From NCBI GenBank assembly GCA_028641055.1, contig CM054058.1:237687551-237751550 (forward strand): a stretch of 64,000 nucleotides of DNA. Direction: 5' to 3'. Origin of the DNA: Alopecurus myosuroides. Lineage: Eukaryota; Streptophyta; Magnoliopsida; Poales; Poaceae. The translations under genes were made by a program, and so were the position numbers. Positions 12,048 through 21,616 of the stretch are shown one piece after another. Position 1 is the stretch's first letter. Every line of letters begins with the position of its first letter. Under the pieces are notes generated by a model. It was not told the DNA's origin and ran no database searches. It worked only from the letters and a program-made list of their open reading frames with translations.

Positions 12048-13054
12048 GCCCCAGGAGGGTGGTCTTATTAGCTATTAAGGTCTGGCATATAGAGTATAAA
12101 GCATGATGAATCCGGTCTTCCTTGCCACACTTAAGGCGTAGGCCTATGATTAAGCCGCGCTTTACACCACCGACAGTCTTCAACTAGTTTGTACCATAGA
12201 GCTAAAGGGCAGCGCTCCAGTGTTGGGAGGCCAGTGCCATGACGGTGACGGTGCCTTCGTTGATGCCGTCATGTTCTCTGTAGTCGCTGGCGAATTAGGA
12301 ACGGCTAATTATAATCACGAGGCGTTGACGAGAACTCAAAATCGAGGTGGCTGACCGGTGGACCACACGTGCATGGTCATATGGACCGCAAAGTTTCACT
12401 GGGTGTATCCGAGCCATGCATCTAGATTCTACGGTCGGCACGCGGGAGTTGGATCCCTATCACACACAAAACGATCCTACGCCGACGCTCTAAGATGCAT
12501 GAACTGCACCCTCGACCGCCACCGGTCGCCATCAACCTCCATGGACAGTTCATGGGGTCTCGATGGTCTATCATTTCATGTGTCGGTCCGCTGTCGGAAC
12601 ATTATTATTTTGTGATAGGAGACAAAATATTGCCTATCATTTCATGCCCCTGTCCTTGATGCACATGAAATGGCAGCTACTATCTATCATTTCATGTGGA
12701 TTTTCATTTTTGCAGGTCGTAACTTATGCATAGCCAACTCCAATTGAGGTGATTACGGAAGGGTTGAAAGCTCTTGGAGAGTAACGATTTTTATGACTTG
12801 TACCTTTGAACGTATACCCGCGCGATTTTGTTTTGGAATTTTCCCGCCTATTTTTCGGGTGATAGTACACATATTTCGGGTTTTCAGCACAATCTTTCCC
12901 GCCAAATTCTTAATTTCGGGCTCACTTATTTTATGCTATGAAATAGCATTGATTTTCATTTCATGCTTCGTCGCGTGTTATTACTGTTAGGGTGAAATTA
13001 CGGCTATCATATAATTTCGCAAGACATGATTTTAGCTATTTTTTTAGGAAGACG
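12048..13054. other. Unassigned region with three 'tatcatttcatg' motifs (left copy)
   Basis: No gene seen. The motif occurs at about 12569, 12633 and 12686 with a spacing of 50-65 bp, as in a decayed tandem repeat, and 'cccgcc' boxes resembling those at 2220 and 3995 occur at 12840-12900. A G-rich tract (13055-13079) closes the region. Confidence 0.4.
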
Positions 13055-13079
13055 CGGGGGGGTGGGGGGGTGGGGGGGG

Positions 13080-14310
13080 ATTTCATTCATCGAAAAGTAG
13101 CCTGGCGGGCCATGTTCTTACAACAGATAGAAATTTCACGGGGGATACAAGGGGGGAGAAGACAAACTAAAGCACAAAAAAAGGACAACTAGAAACAAGA
13201 GAGAAAACGCAAAGAGAGGGGGACATTAGCAATGAAGCCCACCGAAACCCCCGTGAGGCCGACACTTGTAGAACTCGAGCCGGCCGCTGGAGGAGGATCT
13301 CCGTTGAGAGCCTCAACACCGAAATAAAGCAGCCAAAAGGACATCACTGGCACAGACGAAAGGCGTCGAAAAGGCAAGTTCGTGCGACGACAACGATGTG
13401 ACGTCGGCGTAGCCGGAGGCCGGTGCGCTGCCGAGACCAAGCATAGTCGAATATCCGAGAATGGGCGACGACACCAGAGTGTCGACCCCGTGGTTGAAGG
13501 GAAATGCTGGCCGATGCCACCCCAGGAAGTCAGTCTGGGGAGCAGGTAGCAGAGACAAGGGCACCACAACAGGATCACACCAAGGGACGTCACTGGCACA
13601 GACGAAGGGCGTCCGATAGCCGAGTCTGTGTGCCGTCGGCGTAGTCGAGGACGATGCGCTGCAGAGACCGAGACAGTCGAAGGGCGTCGGATAGCCCAGA
13701 CTGGGTCAACGACACCGGTGTGCCGACCCCTTGGTCGAAGAGCAACACAAGCCGAGGCCACTCCGGAATATCTAGGAAGCTCCTCTAGGGCCATCGAGAC
13801 CACTGCCAGACCCCGCAAGGATGCAAGCCAAAGGTCCAGCGAGAGGTCAGGAGGCGAATGTCATCCGATGCATGTCAGGCTCCAAGGTGATGCCTCACGT
13901 GGAGGAAGAGCGACACCGAGGCGACGCCATTGCCTGATCCGAGAAGGATTGGGGATTTCTCCCGGAGCACCAACGGGAAACACTACAAAAGGACACTTCC
14001 AGGGAGGAGCACGACGCCCGAGGGCGCCGCTGCCCGTAGGCTTTCCCTACTGCAGTGCCTCCCAAACGCATCAGGAAGGGTTAGCATCACCACCGCTGCA
14101 ACACCACGGGGTAGAGCAGAGGGCCCAAGCTGGACGAAGTGGAGGCTGCACGTCGTCGCTCGAGGCCCGGCAGGCCTCTGCCTCCTTCCAGGTGTGTGTC
14201 GTCTGACGCTGTCATGGCTGGTGACTCAGGCCCGGGGGAAGACACGCCAGCAGCCGAGACGGGGACGAGACGGACGCACTCCTCCGGGCTCGCAGCAGCT
14301 CGCCCAGGCT
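13080..14310 (-). mobile_element. LINE-like 3' fragment (left copy)
   Basis: Read on the minus strand, the end at 13080 has the features of a plant LINE 3' terminus: a long T-rich untranslated region, 'ttgtaagaac' and a final 'gatgaatgaaat' just before the G/C-rich boundary. The rest is GC-rich with no reverse transcriptase domain. Within it, 13339-13525 and 13583-13765 are diverged direct repeats with a period near 245 bp, both opening with a 'cactggcacagacgaa' motif. A 209-residue minus-strand frame overlaps the region but shows no known domain. Confidence 0.4.
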
Positions 14311-16019
14311 CATGATTTTAGCTATTATTCAGGAATAATAAACCACACATTTTGAGAAATTATTTAGGTTCTTTGAGCACTGCTAGTACATCATTACTAT
14401 TTAGTCCGGATAGAGAAAGGAAAAAACAAAGAGAGAAGTGACTTGTCGAGGTGCAGCCTATACTACGACAATGCAGATGTGGCGGTGAAGTTCGTTTTCC
14501 GTTAATTTTCTCTCCTGCGCGTATGCACACATGCCACTTGAGAGTATAGCATCAGACCGATGTAAATTACTCAACCGAATTCAGATTCAAATTCCAGCAC
14601 CCGTCTTGTTTTTTTACGAGGAATCTACATAGAAGATATTTGTCACTACTATTTACAACAACTCATGCTAGCGTGTACGTAGCTCTAGTAGTAGTGCGGG
14701 TGCAGATCGAATAGATGGCTTAGCTAAGTGAATATAAATTCGACGATAGTTACGTTAGAAAAAGCTCCTTGACTTGGTCGTTAGTGTGGCAAAACATATA
14801 AACCATCACATCATATATAGCTAGTTAAGCTACTCATGTTTCTAGGTCGGACGATATTAATTAGCTGTAGTGATTGGTCCGACATGTTTTCCCCTTTATG
14901 CCTTAATATTCTTCCTGAAGAAATAGTACCACTACAGTAGTCCTAATGTTCTCGGGCTTGCTCAGAGCTGCCGAGAAGCATGGCAAGCTTGTCGCACCAG
15001 CCGAGAGGCAACTTGGCCGCATAGCAAGGGTGAGGCCGCGTAAGAAGAGCATGGCAAAGAGCGATGGTACAACATCGGCCATTAGATGATCTGCTGCTCA
15101 TGATCTTTGATTCTCTGGCATCCTTTTCCTATAGCCGAACAGAGCAGTGTCGGGGTTGACAGTGCACGAATGAGCATGCACGAGGAGAATTCCGGTGCTA
15201 CCGCAATGTCCACGAATGACTGGAGGTGGCCGGTGGACATGGCCATGACGGTGGCTCTTTGTCTAGAGGGACTAGAGGTGTCATGTTGGTCTCCGCAGCC
15301 GGGACTGGTCGTCACATGCCTGCCACTGCGCTATCTACCTCTTAAAAAAGTGAATACTTAAAACTAGCATACACTCGTCCAACCAGAACACAATCTATCT
15401 ACCTCTCTTATAATAAAAGAAGAGGAAAAAAGACATGTCACGTATGACATGAGTTGTTAAGCTAGCAGTAGCTTGTAATAGAAATTACAATATTTTAATC
15501 ATCACCGCATGCAGCCCCACCATATGTGCGAAAAAAGATTCTGCTGTCTTCGGGAATGCTCCGTTGCTTCACACCTAGGCCTTTCCGTGGACTGAAATGC
15601 ACTGCTCCGGCCCAAAGCTCGTTGGCCCATGCATTCGTATGCGAATAGAGTGCAGCATAGCAAAAATTTAGTCCCACCTCGCTAGGCTAACAAGATTGAG
15701 ACCAGCTTATAAGGGTGCCATTTTGTTGTCTTCTAGAATAGTAGAACCAACCCACATAGTGCACTAAATAGCGCGTGCGCTCGCGTGAATATTCGCGACT
15801 TATGACTTATCCGACTTTGACGACGGCGCGGCTAGCGTATACTAGCAAATATAATCTTAATTTTTTGGGGTCACAACTGAGATTTTTCTGGATGCAATCA
15901 AGATTTTTTTTGTGTTGCAGGCCTGTAGACATCGATGAGTAGTTGCAATCTCAGCGACGCCCTGCTGGAACGGCTTTTTTGGGGTCACATCCTTTCCTTC
16001 CTCCCGACCAAGGAAGCGG
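14311..16019. other. No gene seen (left copy)
   Basis: Mixed AT-rich and moderately GC-rich DNA without a supported gene or a transposon end I can name. Short frames at about 15082-15361 overlap on opposite strands and look like chance. Confidence 0.5.
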
Positions 16020-16056
16020 CCACAAAAGCCGATTGCCGAGTGGTTTTGTAGCATGA
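16020..16056. repeat. 37-bp CACTA-like terminal motif (left copy)
   Basis: A 37-bp tract (ccacaaaagccgattgccg through gcatga) occurs here, at 35999-36035 and at 45613-45649. At the third site it is preceded by CACTA, the conserved end of CACTA transposons, and followed by a gccgagt/ttggcaaa-rich sequence common near the ends of grass CACTA elements. Here only the 37 bp remain. Confidence 0.4.
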
Positions 16057-16440
16057 TAGACGAAACAGGCTTTCGCCCCGCTTTATAAATAAAGCCCAAC
16101 GGCCGAACACATACAAGGTGATGAGGGGAACCTCTTACAAAGCAGATCAAAGAAAGAAAAAGATAAAAACAAGGAGGACCAAAGTTGCCACCGAGTCCAA
16201 CGAAACGAGTCCTAAGGGAGAGGCTCCACGACGACGCGCCCAAGAGGGTAACGACGTAACACGTCGCCGCCGTCGAGACCGGATGGTCAAGGGTTTTCAC
16301 CCGGAGCCCTAACGCGTCGAAGGTATCCACAACAACGCCCCCAAGAGGGTAACGGTATCTGCAGGCATTGCCGTCATTGGCGCCGGAGCGCAGAGCTTTT
16401 GCTCGGAAAAACCTTCGCAAGGGTTCGCACAATTGGACCG
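16057..16440 (-). mobile_element. LINE 3' untranslated fragment (left copy)
   Basis: On the minus strand it ends with a 'ttcggccgttgggctttat' type segment followed by 'ttataaagcggggcgaaagcc', a form common at the 3' end of Triticeae non-LTR elements. It contains no reverse transcriptase sequence, so this is a 5'-truncated copy. Confidence 0.45.
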
Positions 16441-16592
16441 CCCACTAGCTCCGAAATGGTCTCAAGAACACGATCTGGGAGTTGCTGCCACCAACGCCAG
16501 GATCCCCCGTCGCTCCCTCTTCGCCACCCACATAGCCAAAGAGGATGCCACCACCACCGCCACGTCGCTCGCCGTAGAGACGATCGTGCCGG

Positions 16593-17255
16593 GGGTGTGT
16601 ACCCCTGCTTAAGTACTTACCAGGTGCACATATGCACCTGTTTAACTCTAATTGTAGTGGGATGTAAACTTAAACCTGTAGCTTTTGTGCTAGTGGTGTC
16701 TACCATTGGCCTAAGTACTTATATAGTTGCTTGTTAATCAACTTGTCTCGTTGTTTTTGTTGTGCTCTGTTCTTTAGTTTGTTGTTTTCAGTTGTGCTCC
16801 GTTCTTCAGTTTGCTGGTAAGCTCACCAAAATTAAAAGTGGTGAGTGCAATCTGTGGCCAGTGCATCAGAGAAGCCAACCAAAAAAGGTGCTTTCGTTCC
16901 TACACACCCGAAATTGGAAACTGCAGTATACCAAACGAACTGGTTGCCATGGCCGTACAGGCGACATGGTGGCTGGTGTTGGACATTAGATGGGGTGGTA
17001 CGACATGGCCGCAACCGCACCACGACTCGGAGGAGGAGCGTGTTTGCCTGAGTGAGACCTCTTGCCAGGCCGACGGCGGCAGCATCCGTGAGCGTCGTAT
17101 CCTTCGTTAAGGAATCGTCGTGGTTATCCTCCATCCTCTGTGTTGCTCCGAGGGAAAACATCCATCCTTTTGACCAGGCGGTGGCGGCACTCTGGCGTCG
17201 TTCTCTTCTAGAAGGAGCCATCCTGGAGTACCTTTGTATCTTTCCTTGGGTGCAC
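16593..17255 (+). repeat. Deletion derivative of the repeat at 43861-45376 (left copy)
   Basis: Aligns with 43861-45376 at clearly less than full identity but lacks two internal segments: 44211-45002 (792 bp, breakpoints sharing ACTG) and 45290-45350 (61 bp). It runs from 'gggtgtgtac' to 'ccttgggtgcac' and then meets an inverted LTR fragment. The family is not identified. Confidence 0.7.
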
Positions 17256-17698
17256 ATAACATTCAACAATCATCGGATCCCAGCAATCATCGGATCCCAG
17301 CAAACACAACATGTAGCATTACAATAAGATGATCTCGATTAGGTAGGGCAGCTCACGAGATCTAAACATGAGTCATAAAGAGGAGAGAACAACCATCTCC
17401 CTACTGCTATGGACCCGTAGTCCTGGGATGAACTACTCACGCATCACTTCGGAGGAGGGCATGGTGGTGTAGACCCCTCCAGTGAAAATTTCCCCTCCCG
17501 GCAGGGTGCCGGGGAGAACTCCGGAACCCTCCCAAACTCGGGTTGACGATGATGGCGGCCTCGGGTGTTTTTCATGGAAAAGTGGTCTCTTTTCAGTGTC
17601 TACGCCTCGCGGGGGTGGGGGGGATAAATAGACGAAAGGGCGATGGCCGTGGGCGCCCGAGGGGCCCACACCACCCCATGGCGCGGCTAGGGGCGTGC
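17256..17698 (-). mobile_element. Inverted LTR fragment, Athila-like family (left copy)
   Basis: Reverse complement of the middle part of the LTR that starts at 17699. It includes the 'gggtccatagcagtag' stretch and the GC-rich block around 'ccggcaccctgccggg', at lower identity. Together with 17699-18311 it forms a large imperfect inverted repeat; for example 17428-17480 pairs with 18197-18252. Confidence 0.75.
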
Positions 17699-18311
17699 TG
17701 ATACGTCATAAACGTATCCTTAATTTCGATTCCATGTTGTTTTCATGCTATTTCCTACATGTTTACTACACACTTTATGTCATTTTTACCTATTTCCGGG
17801 ACTAACCTATTGACAAGATGCCACAGAGCCAGTTCCCTGTTTTCTGTTGTTTTTAGTTTCAGAATAGTTGTTCTGGAAATATTCTCGGAATTGGAAAATT
17901 CAAAGCCCGGAAGTCATAGAATTCCCGAAGGTTCCACGGAGTCCCGAAGAGGCCCGGAGAGGGGCCACAGGGGGGCCACACCATAGGCCCCCGCCCCCGT
18001 CCGCGCCTGGGGGTGGCGTGGGCCCCTTGGGCATCCACCGCCATCGCCCTTTCCTATATAATCCCCCCGATGCGTGAAACCTAAAAATATACCACTTTTT
18101 CCCGAGAAACACCCGGGGCCGCCGTTATCGTCATCCCAAGATCGGGAGGGTTCTGGAGCTCTCCCCGGCACCCTGCCGGGAGGGAATTTCATCACCGGAG
18201 GGGTCTACACCACCATGCCCTCCTCCGAAGTGATGCGTGAGTAGTTCATCCCTGGACTACGGGTCCATAGCAGTAGCTAGATGGTTGTCTCCTCCACTTT
18301 ATGCCTAATGT
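17699..18311 (+). mobile_element. LTR 5' portion cut by the deletion (left copy)
   Basis: Starts TGATACGTCATAAACG, as do related LTRs in this window, and carries a TATA-like 'cctatataat' at about 18053 as expected for an LTR promoter. It stops abruptly at 18311, where the right copy continues for another ~980 bp of LTR. Confidence 0.8.
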
Positions 18312-19741
18312 GCAGACTTATCCACGCATTTCAGGTGGAACATGTGTGTGCACGGCAGCTGCCTCACCTCCTCCTTCTCCCTGTATTGCGCCAGGCATAT
18401 GCAGCACTCCTGCAAGAAGTTGCACGCGGATCAATTTTAAGAAGAAGATAACAGAGAGCATTTTGTTTGCCCTGGAGCAATTTTCAGAGAATTCTACCCC
18501 ATGTACTACGTACTACTCCCTCCGTTCCATATTAGATGACTCTCAAATAGATGTATCTAGTACTAAAATATATCTAGATACATCTAGGTGGGAGTCATCT
18601 AATATGGAACGGAGGGAGTAAACAAGTACACATGCCGAGTGTTCAGCTAATCCAGGATCAGTTCATGTTTTCGTCGAGAGAAAGAAAAACAATCCATGTT
18701 TGCTAATGTATCAGGGAGATGCTTATGATCTTAGGCACCGTCCCAAAAGGCGAAGTTAGTACTTCTTATCTTAGTACCGCCCAAAAAGGAATCATGTACG
18801 AGTTGCTCGCGCACGTTTATCACTTTTTGGGGCACCCTTATAAATTTAGGTCGCCAATGTTTGGTGATTTCCTGCTATCCTCTTTTGCTCCATTTTGCGC
18901 CATGACCAAAAATGGACGCTGCTAGTGCTATCTTTGCTTCTACTTATCCAGATCAGGGCATGTGCTTGAAAATATGCAGAGAAATGCCGGTAAAAATGGA
19001 CTCACTTGATCGTCGTGTTCGCGGTCTCCCGGCACGTCGAGCTCCTTGAACCGCCACCGCGGCAGCTCATCCAGCTGCTCGTCGGAGGCGCCCCGGCCGA
19101 CGGAGGCGGAGTTCATGTTGTACCCGAGCGCGTACCCGACGACCGGGACGAAGCAGCAGAGCAGGAGGAAGAGGAGGAAGGGGAGCGAGTAGACGATGGC
19201 GTTCCAGGCGAGCAGGCCGATGCAGAGCGCGTACAGCCTCGGCGCGCGGTGGAACGAGCCGAGCCGCGCGTCGAACACCCACACGTTGCCCATCACGAAC
19301 CACATCGCGAAGAAGAGCTCCAGGAACGCCCGTGCCTTATTCATCAGATACGAACTGTTCCTGCTATGTATTGGCGCACAAGATTAAAGATTTTGTCAAG
19401 AGACTAAGATTTGTATTGTGAAATTTGGGAGTTCTGCAGAACATTAAGGTGTCAAGCTTGAACCTTAGAGCGTCACTGGCGCCGCGCATCTCGGGGTCGT
19501 CGCTGCGGCTGGCGGCAGCGGAGGAATGCCGGTGTCGCCAATAGAGGAGGGGGAGACTAAGCACGTTGCCGACGTTGTACGCGGCGACCCAGAGCCTGAG
19601 CGGCCACGCGGGGCGCTCCTTGGGGGAGGTGGCCACGATGGCTGTGGTGATGACCATCTGGGCGACGATCACACCGAGCTCGAAGGCGAGCCAGCCGGCG
19701 GAGTTGAAGGATATCACATAACGGAACGGGAAGTCGTCCAT
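18305..19741 (-). CDS. Chimeric, truncated E3 ligase copy
   Basis: Predicted exons 19741-19464, 19360-19006 and 18409-18305 join in frame to about 245 residues. The native residues 1-64 are replaced by 11 new ones (MDDFPFRYVIS) encoded beyond the duplication junction. From there to the RING, exon-encoded residues equal the native protein, so all membrane spans are kept. The RING exon is cut after the sixth zinc ligand: the frame reads ...HLKCVD then KSAH and a stop at 18305-18307, losing the final C-P-L-C pair. Such a RING is not expected to fold or bind E2 normally. Expression is unknown; it could be a pseudogene or a dominant-interfering form. Confidence 0.55.
18312..18319. other. Deletion junction with short filler in the left copy
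   Basis: Up to 18311 the left copy follows the LTR seen at 38290. From 18319/18320 it follows the last exon of the E3 gene (46920/46921). About seven bases between them match neither side clearly, which is the usual signature of end-joining with filler. About 8.6 kb is missing relative to the right copy. Confidence 0.8.
18516..18618. mobile_element. Stowaway MITE in intron 2 (left E3 copy)
   Basis: 103 bp, almost perfectly palindromic, beginning CTCCCTCCGTTCC and ending with its complement, flanked by TA on both sides (18514-18515 and 18619-18620), as expected for Tc1/mariner-type Stowaway elements. It lies in the intron before the RING exon. Confidence 0.9.
19705..19716. other. Tandem-duplication junction inside E3 ligase exon 1
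   Basis: The left copy and the native gene agree up to 19710 (native 48304) and then diverge completely. The native gene continues into its glycine-rich N-terminal coding sequence; the left copy continues into 19711-19977 and then the start of the right copy. This is where the end of one unit meets the start of the next. Confidence 0.75.
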
Positions 19742-20527
19742 CGCGTCCGTTCCTACTGCTAGTTAGTCTCTTTCTAGAAGCACGGACCTAACCTGCTCCA
19801 ACCCGCGCGCACGTTGCGTACGTACGTGCTACGTATATATGCTCCAAAGCCAAAAGGTAGGAAAGAAGGAATCCACAGAAACACGCACGGAGACCCAGCG
19901 GCACGTTGCAGTACTGGACACGCTCGCTTAGCTAGCTCGAAAAAGAAAATATCTCGCGTCGACTTGAGCACTGACCTGCTCCAACCAGCGGTACGTTGCA
20001 GTACTGGACGGAGGCGAGCGCGTTCGCTAGTTCGAAAAAAAAAATAATCAAAATCAGGCCTGGCTCCTGCTCCACTGCGGCGCACGCAGAATAATCTTGT
20101 CCCCACCCCGATTCAATCAAACTCGATTCTTTCCCGGCCGGAGTTTTTTCTTTTTTCTTTTTTTGCCGTCTAGCTTGGCTCTAGAGTTCACGAGCGGGAT
20201 GACGGCCTAATATAATAGGCATGCAACTTTTAAATAAACCATGTCTTAACTTTTCAATTTCTATGTTTGTCTTGAGCGATCTACCTAATTTAATTAGCAC
20301 GTGAAGAAGAATTAAACACAGTAGCTAGCTAGCTAGCCTTCGGAACCGATCGACCGATACGAGGTTTTACACAACTGGCTAGGGTACATTGTCACGTACA
20401 AATGTGTGCCTCGCTCTAATCGTTTCAGGTTATATATAGGTCCAGATGTATATATATATATATATATATGCCACTCTCCGCTACATGCATGTGTAATCAA
20501 CTCATCTTCCATGGCTCGCCTTTTTCA
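19711..20527. other. Junction-proximal spacer; no complete gene
   Basis: 19711-19977 occurs once in the window and, read on the minus strand, supplies the new 5' end of the chimeric E3 copy. Within it, 19895-19924 resembles 19988-20017 (a shared tract ending in a tgcagtactgga motif), so there is an imperfect local duplication of about 93 bp period. 19978-20527 repeats window positions 1-550, including the TA microsatellite at 20449-20469. Confidence 0.55.
19834..19840 (-). promoter_or_regulatory. TATA-like box upstream of the chimeric E3 copy
   Basis: A 'catatatacgt' motif on the minus strand lies about 93 bp upstream of the new start codon at 19741. Spacing is plausible for a core promoter. 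This is weak evidence by itself. Confidence 0.25.
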
Positions 20528-20539
20528 TACCTAGCTAAA

Positions 20540-21590
20540 AGCAGCGACCGGAACGGAACTGAAATTTCAGTTACGGCGGTTTACGGGCTCCACACCATTT
20601 TTGGCCAGAACAGAGCCCGTAAACACCGTCTCGCCTGAAAAGCGTTCTCGGGGTGCCATAAGTTTCCCCCACCGACCGCTATATAAAGGGGGACGCTGAC
20701 GCGTTCCCAGGTCGAACCCTCATCCTCCGCCTCCGTCGCAATTTCTCCCCGCCTCCCTACCCTAGGTTTAGCTCCGGCGAACGATTAGAATAGATCTGCG
20801 CCATCTTTTCTCCCGCCGCATGGGTCTAGATTAGCGCTGCGCTTAATTTCCCCCACCACCGACGGCGACCCCGACGGAAGCTCCACGGGCCGCGCTCGTC
20901 CACGAGCAGCCCCGCAAATGCACGAAAAGGTGGCGGACGATGGCAGCCACACGTAATTTCGTGGTTGGGGTGGCCTTGCGTCCGCCGCCAACGACCACGA
21001 GGTCAGCGGCTCGCGCGCGTGGTTATACCATACTCGCATCGAAAGTGCTCCGCTTTCCCGCGGAGGAGTCCGAGTCATCGGAAGACGACTTTGACTACGT
21101 CGCCAACGATAATGAGCTCCTTAAACTCATGAAGACAAAGTCTCCCCGAGACCTCAACCACAAGGAGAAGCGCCACCATCGACGCCGACCAGCTCTTCCG
21201 CGGCTTCCGCGCAGACGCCGAGATGCAGGCAAAGCGTCGCCGCCGTGACGCACACATCCCAGCTCTACTACGTAGGCCACTCGTCCTCCGACTCCGACGA
21301 GTGAAGACGGTGGCGCCGGAGAAGAAGGAGCCTTCGTGTAGTTACTGGCGGGCATTTGGGGATCTAGGTTTAGAATGCGGCGATGAACACAGTTCATCAC
21401 CATTAATGTAAATTAGCTAGTTTGTGTTCAACCGCTGTGTTCATCCATTTCCATTCGCGCGAAAATCGAAAATTAGGAATTTACGTGTTAGATTACGACT
21501 TCTGTTCTGCGTCGTGCATCCGCAAACGGAAAACCCCTGAAATGAAGAACTGAAAAGGATTTTACGGGCTCGATTTTTTCAATCGCTGCT
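20540..21590 (+). mobile_element. Candidate non-autonomous DNA transposon (right copy)
   Basis: Identical in layout to the element at 563-1613: 12-bp hairpin near the left end (20579-20590 with 20613-20624), TATA box at 20680-20687, 102-residue frame of unknown function at 20940-21248, and the short inverted termini. It adds no independent support because it is part of the same duplicated unit. Confidence 0.35.
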
Positions 21591-21616
21591 AGAGTTGCTC
21601 TAACTAGTTATTTGTG

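Larger units (their letters stand above)
1..19710 (+). repeat. Left copy of a ~28.6 kb tandem duplication, internally deleted
   Basis: Positions 1-18311 match 19978-38290 in direct orientation and 18320-19710 match 46921-48304. The offset is +19977 up to about 2875, +19976 up to the poly-G tract at 9761, and +19979 after it. Every open frame I compared in the first 18.3 kb gives the same protein in both copies apart from one glycine from the poly-G tract. The two blocks are joined at 18311/18319, so this copy lacks what the right copy holds at 38291-46919. The window starts inside the copy; its first ~267 bp should lie just upstream. False duplication during assembly is the main alternative. 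Confidence 0.9.

Noticed and set aside
11356..12078. 240-codon plus-strand frame at the Harbinger right end
   Set aside because: Low-complexity Ser/Ala/Gly translation of the opposite strand; it also crosses the element boundary.
13339..13765. Possible CRISPR-like regular repeats
   Set aside because: Only two diverged long units with no short conserved repeats or unique spacers, in a plant-type context.
13189..13818. 209-codon minus-strand frame in the LINE-like tail
   Set aside because: Composition follows the internal repeats and no domain is recognised; kept only as part of the repeat description.
17256..18311. Two independent promoters for protein genes
   Set aside because: TATA-like motifs here belong to LTR promoters; no host coding sequence follows in either direction.
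19006..19407. Plus-strand frame opposite E3 exon 2 (also 47607-48041)
   Set aside because: Antisense shadow of a well-supported conserved exon.
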